From JAZKFT01 sp043760535 (GTDB lineage: Bacteria > Bacteroidota > Bacteroidia > Chitinophagales > Chitinophagaceae), in contig JAYUOV010000138.1 in the NCBI GenBank assembly GCA_043760535.1, forward strand, positions 1-14,239: a stretch of DNA of 14,239 nucleotides, given 5' to 3'. The position numbers and the translations under genes were made by a program. The notes below the pieces were generated by a model. It ran no database searches, had not been told where the DNA came from, and worked only from the letters and a program-made list of their open reading frames with translations. Shown here one piece after another: positions 1 through 6,954 of the stretch (the stretch's first letter is position 1; each line of letters starts with the position of its first letter).

Positions 1-24
1 TACTCAACTTTAAAAACAAATATT

Positions 25-660
25 ATGAGCCTACGTCTTGGCGATACCGCCCCCAATTTTAAAGCCGTAACCACTGCCGGCGAAATAGATTTTTACGAAT
101 ACCTTGGCAATAGCTGGGGCGTATTATTTAGCCACCCCGCCGATTACACACCTGTATGTACCACCGAATTGGGCCGTACTGCTGCCCTGCACGAAGAGTT
201 TGCCAAACGCAATGTAAAAGTATTGGCAGTAAGTGTAGATGGTATTGAAAACCACAAAGGCTGGGTAAACGATATTAACGAAACACAACATGTAACAGTA
301 GATTTCCCCATTATAGCAGACGAAGGCCGGGTAGTAGCCGACCTCTACGATATGATTCACCCGAATGCGAGTGCTACCGCTACGGTGCGTAGCCTGTTCA
401 TCATTAGCCCCGATAAACTAGTAAAACTAATGATTACCTACCCTGCCAGCACCGGCCGCAACTTCTTAGAAGTGCTTCGTGTAATAGACAGCCTGCAATT
501 GACCGCCAACTACAGCGTAGCCACCCCCGCCGACTGGAAAGATGGCGAAGATGTAATTGTAGTGCCAAGCATTAGCACCGCCGATGCCATTAAGAAATTT
601 GAAAAAGGTGTAACCGAAATAAAGCCGTACCTGCGCTATACACCGCAGCCGAATAAATAA
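25..660 (+). CDS. 1-Cys peroxiredoxin (Prx6-type)
   Basis: Thiol peroxidase that reduces hydrogen and alkyl peroxides in the cytoplasm. The 211-residue protein has the thioredoxin-fold peroxiredoxin layout: the active-site motif HPADYTPVCTTE places the peroxidatic cysteine at residue 45 with Pro38 and Thr42 beside it, and Arg122 (TVRSLF) is the usual supporting arginine. No other cysteine is present, so there is no resolving cysteine in the chain. The long C-terminal part (about 150-211, with ATPADWKDGEDVIVVPS) is the dimerisation extension typical of the Prx6 group, whose members are about 210-220 residues. The start ATG follows an A-rich leader without a Shine-Dalgarno. Only 24 bases precede it, so its promoter lies mostly outside the window. 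A hairpin terminator follows 25 bases after the stop, so it is probably transcribed alone. Confidence 0.96.
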   Translation: MSLRLGDTAPNFKAVTTAGEIDFYEYLGNSWGVLFSHPADYTPVCTTELGRTAALHEEFAKRNVKVLAVSVDGIENHKGWVNDINETQHVTVDFPIIADEGRVVADLYDMIHPNASATATVRSLFIISPDKLVKLMITYPASTGRNFLEVLRVIDSLQLTANYSVATPADWKDGEDVIVVPSISTADAIKKFEKGVTEIKPYLRYTPQPNK

Positions 661-682
661 ATTTGTAGTTGAATTTTTACCA

Positions 683-708
683 GAGGCCACCTTAAAAGGT
701 GGCCTTTT
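683..708 (+). terminator. Rho-independent terminator of the peroxiredoxin gene
   Basis: GGCCACC and GGTGGCC form a GC-rich stem around a short A/T loop, followed directly by TTTT on the + strand. It lies 22 bases after the peroxiredoxin stop codon. Confidence 0.85.
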
Positions 709-760
709 GCATTTCCTATTTTTTGAAGCAGCATCAGTAAACTAAAATCGGACAGCAGTA

Positions 761-837
761 CAGGCTTTACGCTACAAGTCCTCACTACGCCCTGCCTTTG
801 GCATGGCTGCGTTCCGGGCTTTCCGCTGCAATCTCGG
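761..837. repeat. Dispersed-repeat-like intergenic element with two related halves
   Basis: The stretch 709-985 holds no convincing gene. Within it, 761-783 (CAGGCTTTACGCTACAAGTC...) and 815-837 (CGGGCTTTCCGCTGCAATC...) are imperfect direct repeats 54 bases apart, separated by an imperfect hairpin (CCCTGCC TTT GGCATGG). The block is clearly GC-richer than its flanks. From memory, similar GGCTTTCCGCT(A/G)CAA stretches recur between genes in many Bacteroidota genomes; that cannot be tested here. The minus-strand reading frame across it looks like an artefact of the repeat. A small hairpin at 961-978 (CCACAGCC/GGCTGTGG) lies between the element and the next gene. Confidence 0.5.
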
Positions 838-985
838 CTATTCTTCAGCTGTTGAATTTCTATCAGCATCGTTAGTATCAAAAAGGGGATTAATTTTACA
901 CGGTGTTCCATTATATAAAAAGAATTTGAGCGCCGTCTAAATTCATGTGGCTGGTTAAGTCCACAGCCTGGGCTGTGGTTTAAGG

Positions 986-1326
986 TTATTTAATAAAAGT
1001 CTTGTTAGGCAAATTCCCACTTTTAATCGTTTTAATCGTAGCCTTTTTTTCGTTGGAATGGTACTCAATTACAACCCCTGTTTCTTTATCTACAAAATAA
1101 AACCCTTCTTATAATAGGTTTTCAGTTGTGTTATAAAATTGTTAAGGCCCAATTTTTTTTTAGTTGGTAAAAAAGCCGGTGATTGTATTTTTCCATTCTC
1201 CCAATAGATTTTTCTGAGTCGAATCTGGCAGGTATAAGCAGAGTCCGTCGGTTTATTGCCTACAAAAATCTGCTGTAAGTTGCAGGAAAAAGGTATAACC
1301 CATAGAATAATAGCAAGCCAATACAT
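986..1326 (-). pseudogene. Small putative lipoprotein gene with one frameshift
   Basis: No family was recognised. The ATG at 1324-1326 opens a frame whose first 15 residues (MYWLAIILWVIPFSC) look like a short lipoprotein signal ending in a cysteine. That frame closes at 1090 after 78 residues. A shift of one base around 1095-1105, beside GGGTTTT, continues a coherent reading (FYFVDKETGVV...NKTFIK) to a TAA at 986-988, giving about 114 residues in all. The soluble part is rich in Lys and aromatic residues, as in many small Bacteroidota lipoproteins. The gene lies downstream of the nusG terminator on the same strand and faces the peroxiredoxin gene tail to tail. The break may be real or a single-base sequence error. 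The gene call is moderate because it rests on continuity of composition, not on a known domain. Confidence 0.5.
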
Positions 1327-1429
1327 TTAATTTGCTTCCCTTAGTGTTTATATACCTTATAATAATTTCATAATACAAACTGTTTAGTATGCAAAGCACT
1401 TTAACCCAAAAAGCTGGCTTGCAAAAAAT

Positions 1430-1460
1430 AAAACAGCCGCTCTAAATGAGCGGCTGTTTT
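1430..1460 (-). terminator. Strong terminator after nusG
   Basis: AAAACAGCCGCTC and GAGCGGCTGTTTT form a perfect 13-bp stem with a 5-base loop, flanked by A/T runs on both sides, so it could work in both directions. It lies 21 bases past the nusG stop and closes the tuf-secE-nusG transcript. Confidence 0.93.
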
Positions 1461-1481
1461 AAATATATAGGTAATTAATAC

Positions 1482-2063
1482 TTATACAATTTTTTCTACC
1501 TGCATGTAATTTAATTCTACAGGGGTAGAACGTCCAAATATTTTTACTATTACTTTCAATTTTTTCTTTTCGTCGTTTACATCTTCAATAACACCGTTAA
1601 AGTCGTTGAAAGCACCATCTATAATCTTTATGGTTTCGCCTGCAATAAATGGCTCACTCATTTGCATACCCTGATCTCCCATTTCATCCACCTTACCCAG
1701 CATCTTATTTACCTCAGCACGGCGTAAAGAAATAATATTTCCCTTAGAACCCTTACCATCGGTAAGAAAGTGCATGATGTTGGTAATGTTACTGATGTGT
1801 TGTACAATATCATCAGTGAGTTTTCCACTTGTAACTTCAAGCATTACATAACCAGGATAATAGTTCTTTTCCCTCATTACTTTTTTACCATTCAGAACCT
1901 TGTACACTTTTTCCATAGGTAAAAAAACCTGTTTTACTATCTCTCCCCACGCATTGCGTGTAATATCCTTATCCAGATATTCCTTCACCTTACGTTCCTT
2001 TCCACTCACTACCCTTAAAACGTACCACCTGGTGGTATCTTGTACTATTATTGTTTCTTCCAT
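1482..2063 (-). CDS. nusG: Transcription termination/antitermination factor NusG
   Basis: NusG binds RNA polymerase, favours processive elongation and couples transcription to Rho and to the ribosome (uS10). The 193-residue product has the N-terminal NGN domain at about 12-120 (RWYVLRVVSGKERKV, then NYYPGYVMLEV) and a C-terminal KOW domain at about 138-193 (GETIKIIDGAFNDFNGVIEDVN, ending MQVEKIV). Length and domain order are normal for the family. Its ATG overlaps the secE stop by one base (TAATG), so the two are translationally coupled. Downstream there is a strong terminator, not the usual rplK-rplA-rplJ-rplL-rpoB cluster, which is unusual for this locus. Confidence 0.98.
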   Translation of the reverse strand: MEETIIVQDTTRWYVLRVVSGKERKVKEYLDKDITRNAWGEIVKQVFLPMEKVYKVLNGKKVMREKNYYPGYVMLEVTSGKLTDDIVQHISNITNIMHFLTDGKGSKGNIISLRRAEVNKMLGKVDEMGDQGMQMSEPFIAGETIKIIDGAFNDFNGVIEDVNDEKKKLKVIVKIFGRSTPVELNYMQVEKIV

Positions 2064-2257
2064 TAGTTAAATAATGAGTATATCAATTTCAATATCGCCT
2101 GACTGGCAAAGTCCATTACCCAAACAATGGCAGTAATTACTAAAGTGGCACCCAGTACTATTATGGTACTTTGTTGCAACTGGTTCCATGTAGGCCAGGT
2201 TACTTTTTCAAGCATCTCTTTCCAGCTTTCGCGGAAGTAAGTTGTTACTTTATTCAT
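2063..2257 (-). CDS. secE: Preprotein translocase subunit SecE
   Basis: Small essential subunit of the SecYEG channel in the inner membrane. The 64-residue product is the short single-span form: an amphipathic N-terminal part (YFRESWKEMLEKVTWPTWNQL) with the family's characteristic KVTWPT motif, then one membrane segment at about 32-60 (IIVLGATLVITAIVWVMDF). It sits between tRNA-Trp and nusG, the standard position, and its TAA overlaps the nusG ATG. Confidence 0.97.
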   Translation of the reverse strand: MNKVTTYFRESWKEMLEKVTWPTWNQLQQSTIIVLGATLVITAIVWVMDFASQAILKLIYSLFN

Positions 2258-2388
2258 GGTTTAATTTAATGTGCAAGAGACAAAATGTTAATATGTGCAA
2301 ATTTAAAATATTATTTACTAGGTTGTATGTCACTTTGTAATGTATTCTTCTTTTTGCAAATTATCATGTTTTCCCATTCGTATTTTTG

Positions 2389-2459
2389 CACGGGAACAAG
2401 GATTCGAACCCTGATCAAAGGTTTTGGAGACCTCTATTCTACCGTTGAACTATTCCCGT
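2389..2459 (-). tRNA. tRNA-Trp (CCA anticodon)
   Basis: A 71-nt cloverleaf on the minus strand: acceptor ACGGGAA/TTCCCGT, D arm with GTTCAACGGTAGAAT, anticodon loop CTCCAAA giving CCA, T loop TTCGAAT, discriminator G. The 3' CCA is not encoded. It lies between tuf and secE, the position common in many bacteria. Confidence 0.97.
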
Positions 2460-2477
2460 TTATAGTATTTAAATGTA

Positions 2478-2553
2478 AGTACAAAGTATTTAGACTTACA
2501 CATCAATGATAAGAAGTCTAAATACTTTGTAAATTATCTAAATACTTTGTACT
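2478..2553 (-). repeat. Three-armed inverted repeat between tuf and tRNA-Trp
   Basis: Bases 2480-2497 are a perfect 18-base inverted complement of 2514-2531. Bases 2478-2494 are also a perfect 17-base complement of 2537-2553. The element therefore has one arm and two competing partners (core TCTAAATACTTTGTA). Shorter relatives of the same word (AAATACTCAGTACTT) continue to about 2570. It could act as a terminator, a processing site that frees tRNA-Trp, or a stability element for the tuf mRNA; no U tract follows it, which argues against a simple terminator. Confidence 0.75.
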
Positions 2554-2576
2554 AAATACTCAGTACTTCATACTTT

Positions 2577-3764
2577 TTACTTAATAATCTCAGTTACCTG
2601 TCCGGCACCTACCGTACGACCACCTTCGCGTATGGCGAATTTTAAACCTTTCTCCATCGCAATTGGTTGTATCAAAGTTACAGTAAGACTTGTATTATCA
2701 CCAGGCATAACCATTTCAGTTCCTTCTGGTAATACGCACTCTCCAGTTACATCCGTAGTACGGAAGTAGAATTGAGGACGGTATTTGTTAAAGAATGGAG
2801 TGTGTCGCCCACCTTCATCTTTGCTCAATACATAAACTTCGCCTTTAAATTCGGTATGGGGAGTGATGGAACCTGGCTTGCAAAGGACCATACCACGACG
2901 GATTTGGGTCTTCTCAATACCACGTAACAACAATCCTGCATTATCACCAGCTTCACCTTCGTCAAGCAATTTCTTAAACATTTCAACACCAGTACAGGTA
3001 GAAGAAAGCGGCGTGGCCATCAAGCCAACGATTTCAACTGGCTCACCTACTTTAATACGACCTCTTTCTATACGACCTGTGGCAACAGTACCACGACCAG
3101 TGATTGAGAATACATCCTAAACACTCATCAAGAACGCCATATCTACTGGGCGGGGAGGTAATGGAATGTAACTATCTACAGCATCCATTAATTCCATAAT
3201 CTTTGCTTCCCATTTTTCGTCACCAGCCATTGCACCAGTGGCAGAACCTTGTATGATTGGTGTATTATCACCATCAAAACCGTTCTTAGAAAGAATTTCA
3301 CGAATTTCCATTTCTACCAGTTCCAATAATTCTGGATCGTCAACAAGATCTACCTTATTCATAAATACCACCATGCTAGGTACACCTACCTGACGGGCAA
3401 GTAGAATATGTTCACGGGTTTGTGGCATTGGACCATCTGTAGCAGCCACCACAAGGATAGCTCCATCCATTTGGGCAGCACCAGTAATCATGTTTTTCAC
3501 ATAATCGGCGTGACCTGGGCAGTCAACGTGTGCATAATGGCGATTAACCGTAGAATATTCTACGTGTGCAGTGTTAATTGTGATACCCCTTTCTTTTTCT
3601 TCGGGTGCACCATCAATATCGTCGTAATTTTTCTTAACCGCCAAACCTTTTCTTGACAAAATATCGGTTATAGCGGCTGTTAATGTGGTTTTACCATGAT
3701 CGACGTGACCGATGGTGCCGATGTTAACGTGAGGTTTTTCCCTCTTGAAGGTCTCTTTTGCCAT
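2577..3764 (-). CDS. tuf: Elongation factor Tu, interrupted by an in-frame TAG at codon 216
   Basis: EF-Tu brings aminoacyl-tRNA to the ribosome as a GTP complex. The reading frame spans 395 codons, the normal length for the family. The GTPase domain is intact: P-loop GHVDHGKT at 19-26, DCPGH at 81-85, NKVD at 136-139, SATGA near 174. Codon 216, in the motif LMSV(E)DVFSITGRG, is TAG (3117-3119) where the family has Glu. The frame continues without any shift through all of domains II and III to VGAGQVTEIIK and TAA. As written, translation would give a 215-residue G domain; a TTG-ATG pair near 3023 begins an uninterrupted 3' part. It lies between tRNA-Thr(GGT) and tRNA-Trp, preceded by an A-rich leader. 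A sequence error, a nonsense mutation or readthrough are all possible; identification is certain, the state of the gene is not. Confidence 0.95.
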
Positions 3765-3962
3765 TTTATTTGTTTTTTAAATTGTGTATGTTTTTGATTT
3801 TATTCCATCAGCATTGCTGCAAATGTTATCGTTTATCCCAACCTTTTTACATGTATCCAGTAAAATTGGCGAACGCTTCTAATCCCGATTAATTTGGAAC
3901 TCCGTTCAACTTCATGCTACTATTTTACATCCCGCAAGACATTGCTTTATAACCAAAAAAAG

Positions 3963-4034
<72 letters not shown>

Positions 4035-4121
4035 CTGTGCTCAGTTGGCAGTTTTTAAGTTTGCAATTTATAACCTCAATTGCCAATTACTTAAATGCCT
4101 ACTGCAAACTGTTAATCAAAG

Positions 4122-4194
4122 AGCGGAAGACCAGGCTCGAACTGGCCACCTATAGCTTGGAAGGCTATCGCTCTACCAAATGAGCTACTTCCGC
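4122..4194 (-). tRNA. tRNA-Gly (TCC anticodon)
   Basis: A 73-nt cloverleaf: acceptor GCGGAAG/CTTCCGC, D arm GCTCATTTGGTAGAGC, anticodon stem ATAGC/GCTAT around CTTCCAA (anticodon TCC), T loop TTCGAGC, discriminator T. CCA is not encoded. Confidence 0.97.
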
Positions 4195-4281
4195 TTGGTA
4201 TTGAAAGTTGATCGTTGAACATGGGCTATTGCATATTCAATAATCTATATTCAATTTTTCAATGTTCAAAGAACTTAACTG

Positions 4282-4364
<83 letters not shown>

Positions 4365-4444
4365 TTTCTAGTATTTAGTGTTGAGGCAAAAACAGATTAC
4401 ACTTAATCTTATTTTCCACTCACTATTCGTCACTTATTTACCAG

Positions 4445-4517
4445 AGCCGAAGAAGGGAGTCGAACCCCCGACCTGCTGATTACAAATCAGCTGCTCTACC
4501 AACTGAGCTACTTCGGC
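4445..4517 (-). tRNA. tRNA-Thr (TGT anticodon)
   Basis: A 73-nt cloverleaf: acceptor GCCGAAG/CTTCGGC, D arm GCTCAGTTGGTAGAGC, anticodon stem GCTGA/TCAGC around TTTGTAA (anticodon TGT), T loop TTCGACT, discriminator T. CCA is not encoded. It is the first tRNA of the operon; its 5' part belongs to the tandem repeat that continues upstream. Confidence 0.97.
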
Positions 4518-4659
4518 TTATTTCATTTCAAAAATCTTTCTTAACTAAACAATATTCCCAATTGCTTTCGGAATGTGCTACCAACTGAACTATTTGGGCT
4601 TATTTTATTTCAAAAATCTTTCTTAATTACCAAAACTTCCGGATTACTTTCAGGATGCG
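4496..4659 (-). repeat. Tandem 82-base repeat: tRNA-Thr 5' end plus leader, second copy decayed
   Basis: Copy A (4496-4577) runs from the D arm and 5' acceptor strand of tRNA-Thr(TGT) into the leader. Copy B (4578-4659) repeats it with period 82. CTACCAACTG and the block around TTTCAAAAATCTTTCTTAA are identical in both. Copy B has changed the acceptor to GCCCAAA and lost one D-stem base (GCTC...GAGC became GTTC...GCAC), and it has no anticodon or T arm, so it cannot be a working tRNA. Both copies lie inside the transcribed leader predicted from the promoter at 4734-4763. Confidence 0.8.
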
Positions 4660-4733
4660 CTGCTTCGTTATATTTTATTTTATGCTGGTTAAGCATTTTG
4701 TATTCAAAGAGCGAACCCTACTTTAGGGGAGGG

Positions 4734-4763
4734 CAAAAGTAAAGGAAAATGGCATTAAGCAAA
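4734..4763 (-). promoter_or_regulatory. Bacteroidota-type promoter of the tRNA-tuf-secE-nusG operon
   Basis: Minus strand: -33 element TTTG (4760-4763), an 18-base spacer, and a full TAnnTTTG match at -7, TACTTTTG (4734-4741). Transcription would start just downstream, leaving a leader of roughly 210 bases before tRNA-Thr(TGT). No other promoter of comparable quality was seen within the operon. Confidence 0.7.
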
Positions 4764-4888
4764 TTCACAATAGAAAAAAAATTTAAACAATTTTCATAAT
4801 CCTTGTTAGAAACCTTTTTACATTATTTCAAAAATCCGTTAAAACGTAGGTGTGTACTGCATTTGCTACAAAATACTTGTTGGTAACT

Positions 4889-5468
4889 TTACTTATCTTT
4901 TTCCTTTGCTTCTATCATTATACACTGCTCATCCGGGCAATGTGGGAGGCCAAAATTATGTCCCAACTCATGCAAAGCCACTTTTAATAATTTTTCGTTT
5001 AGCTGTATTTGGGTTTGCGGGTATTTGCCTAACCGATAATTGGAAATAACACAGGCATTGCCCGGCAGATAACCAAAGCCCATAATTCCCCTATGCATCT
5101 AGTTGCCTTTTTAGGTAGCTATATCTTTACCAGTAACGCCCAATACATAACTGGTAGCATTGGGCAAAAAAACAACTTTAGAAACACGAGTAACGAATCT
5201 GCAGTATATCTTTTGCCGGAAGCATTGTAGGCTTTTGTCAGAAGCTGCCTTTATTCGATAATGGTAATTTTTGCCCTGTAGGTTTCGCCTATCCGTTTTT
5301 TAAGAAATATATATTTGTATCGTTAACGTCGTCTAAAGGCAGTATCAGAATACTAATATTTTTGCAAGTAACTGGCTTAACCACCACATTAAAAGGAATG
5401 GGCAACTTGCTTTCAGGTGCTTTACAGCCCAATAAAAAAAATAGTACAATAAGCTAGATTGATTTCAA
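4889..5468 (-). pseudogene. Archaemetzincin-like (M54) metalloprotease, degenerate
   Basis: Remains of a zinc metalloprotease lipoprotein. The 3' part (4889-5098) keeps the archaemetzincin signature HELGHNFGLPHCPDEQCIM, that is HExxHxxGxxHCx4CxM, preceded by GIMGFGYLPGNACVISNYRLG as in the family. Upstream the reading is broken: a TTG-initiated lipoprotein leader at 5466-5468 meets TAG at 5454-5456, then resumes with lipobox LLGC and KAPESKLPIPF...ILPLDDVND, stops at 5289-5291, shifts frame (GETYRAKITII, then KAYNASGKRYTADSLLVFL), shifts again (FLPNATSYVLGVTGKDIAT) and passes two more stops before the surviving part. The CxxC expected after the signature is missing. With several stops and at least two frame changes, this cannot be one sequencing slip. 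It lies between the hpf terminator and the tRNA operon promoter. Confidence 0.85.
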
Positions 5469-5486
5469 AACAGTACTCTTTGTTAA

Positions 5487-5517
5487 CAAAAAGTCCCGCC
5501 ACAGGGGGCAGGACTTA
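5487..5517 (-). terminator. Rho-independent terminator after hpf
   Basis: On the minus strand AAGTCCTGCC and GGCGGGACTT pair over 10 bp (one G-T) around a 6-base loop, followed by TTTTTG. It lies 20 bases past the hpf stop. Confidence 0.88.
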
Positions 5518-5536
5518 ACTAGATTTAAATGATTGG

Positions 5537-5836
5537 TTAAACAACTAATTTTTCTTTTTTTCTGATTATTTGAGTACAGATAGAATCAAATGCTTCATCA
5601 AAAGATGTTTCGAATGATTTACTTGACGTTTTTACAAATAGCTCATTTCTCGGAATACTTACTTTGATTTCGGCTATCTTGTCTTTAATCTGATGCACCA
5701 CATTATCTAACTTTAAAAACACATCCACCTTAATAATCCGGTCGTGGTAAGTGGCCAACTTGGTTAATTTTTTTTGAATGTGATCCCTCAATTTGCTGTC
5801 AGCATCAAATCGTACTGAATGAATGTTCACGGTCAT
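5537..5836 (-). CDS. hpf: Ribosome hibernation-promoting factor (short HPF/RaiA family)
   Basis: Binds the decoding region of idle 30S subunits and helps form inactive ribosomes in stationary phase or starvation. The 99-residue product matches the short form: the N-terminal strand MTVNIHSVRFDADSKLRDHIQKKL, the helix-strand unit KLATYHDRIIKVDVFLKLDN, the strand KIAEIKVSIPRNELFVK, and the helix SFETSFDEAFDSICTQIIRKKEKL with the usual basic end. No C-terminal dimerisation domain of the long form is present. It follows the Xer-type recombinase gene on the same strand after a 167-base gap and ends in its own terminator. The rpsU-xer-hpf-tRNA-tuf order is common in this phylum, as I recall it. Confidence 0.93.
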   Translation of the reverse strand: MTVNIHSVRFDADSKLRDHIQKKLTKLATYHDRIIKVDVFLKLDNVVHQIKDKIAEIKVSIPRNELFVKTSSKSFETSFDEAFDSICTQIIRKKEKLVV

Positions 5837-6003
5837 AGTAACACGTTTTTGGTTAAAAAATAAAGAACTAATTGGAGGGTAACTATTGTTACATAGGCTT
5901 CATCATTTTTATTTAACTGTAAGTTAATGCAGGATTTTTGTAAATACCAAAAAAAAATGACAAAAAGCAAAAAAATAAAGATTTCCGTTCGACGGTAAAC
6001 GGT

Positions 6004-6903
6004 TCAAGCTTTCGGATGTGCCTTTCTGTAAACATCTTTCAGCTTTTCGATGGTGTTGTGCGTATAAATTTGTGTTGCTGCAAGGCTGCTATGGCCCAGC
6101 AAATCTTTAACTGCATTTAACTCAGCACCATTATTCATTAGGTGTGTGGCAAAACTGTGCCGCAATACGTGTGGGCTTTTCTTTTCTATAGTGGTTACCT
6201 GTTGCAGGTATTTATTGGCAATCCGCCAAACAGCAAATGGATATAGTTTTTTACCTTTTTCATTTACAAAAAGCACAGAGCGGTCGGGGTTCTCAATAGA
6301 AATTCTTTTGGCTTCGGTATAGGCAATCAACTCATCTATCAAACTTTTTTTGCATGGCAAAATCCTTTCTTTATTTCCTTTACCAAGAATTTTTAAAGAT
6401 GCCTGATACTTATCCACTTGGTTTTCCCGAAGGTTTATCAGTTCGCTGAGCCGCATACCGGTTTGGTAAAATACCTGTAGCAGCAGCCTTTCGGTGCGGC
6501 CAGCCCAGTTATCAGGAAATGCAACGTGGTTAAAAAGTGTTTCAAGATCTTTAGTATCCACAAATGCAGGAAGGCGTTTACTTACTTTGGGAGATATTAA
6601 AGTTGTAGTAGGGTTGTTGGTAACCGTACCCTGCCTAACGTGGTATTTAAAAAAAGATTTGAGGGTAGATATTTTTCGGTTGAGTGTTTTACCTGTCAGA
6701 TCATCGTTTTTTAATGTAGCCAGCCAGGTGCGGATAAAAGACGCTACTATATCGTTTATGGCCGTTTCGCCATAATTGCCGTTTACAAACGAAAAAAATT
6801 GAGCAAGATCGTCGGAATAAGCCTTGACGGTATGCTGAGAATACCGTTTTTCGAACTTCAAATAATCGATAAATGTGGAAATGTATTGAGTGCTACTATC
6901 CAT
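6004..6903 (-). CDS. xerC: Tyrosine recombinase, XerC/XerD type
   Basis: Site-specific recombinase that resolves chromosome dimers at dif. The 299-residue product has the N-terminal core-binding domain (about 5-90, with FEKRYSQHTVKAYSDDL) and the C-terminal catalytic domain (about 110-295). All catalytic residues are visible: Arg151 (QTGMRLSEL), Lys175 (LGKGNKER), His245 and Arg248 (SPHVLRHSFATH), His271 (LLGHSS) and the nucleophile Tyr280 (QIYTH). Length and spacing are those of housekeeping Xer proteins, not phage integrases, and the neighbours (rpsU and hpf) are core genes. XerC and XerD are hard to separate by eye; the symbol follows common usage at this locus. The gene begins 52 bases after the rpsU terminator. 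Confidence 0.93.
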   Translation of the reverse strand: MDSSTQYISTFIDYLKFEKRYSQHTVKAYSDDLAQFFSFVNGNYGETAINDIVASFIRTWLATLKNDDLTGKTLNRKISTLKSFFKYHVRQGTVTNNPTTTLISPKVSKRLPAFVDTKDLETLFNHVAFPDNWAGRTERLLLQVFYQTGMRLSELINLRENQVDKYQASLKILGKGNKERILPCKKSLIDELIAYTEAKRISIENPDRSVLFVNEKGKKLYPFAVWRIANKYLQQVTTIEKKSPHVLRHSFATHLMNNGAELNAVKDLLGHSSLAATQIYTHNTIEKLKDVYRKAHPKA

Positions 6904-6954
6904 AATTGTTGGTAAAATAGGCTAAATTTACGTGAATACCTTCGGCTATGCCCC

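Noticed and set aside
961..978. Hairpin CCACAGCC/GGCTGTGG near the end of the broken lipoprotein gene
   Set aside because: The loop is very short and no T run follows on either strand, so a terminator call is not supported.
4578..4659. Attachment site left by an element integrated into tRNA-Thr
   Set aside because: Integration normally duplicates the 3' end of a tRNA gene; here the 5' part and its upstream flank are repeated in direct tandem with nothing between, which fits simple tandem duplication.
5985..6002. Small inverted repeat CCGTT/AACGG directly after the recombinase stop, followed by T-rich sequence
   Set aside because: The stem is only five base pairs with a loop of eight; too weak to call a terminator.
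6004..6903. Tyrosine recombinase as the integrase of a mobile element
   Set aside because: Length, motifs and neighbours (rpsU, hpf) are those of the housekeeping Xer proteins, and no element boundaries or cargo genes were found.
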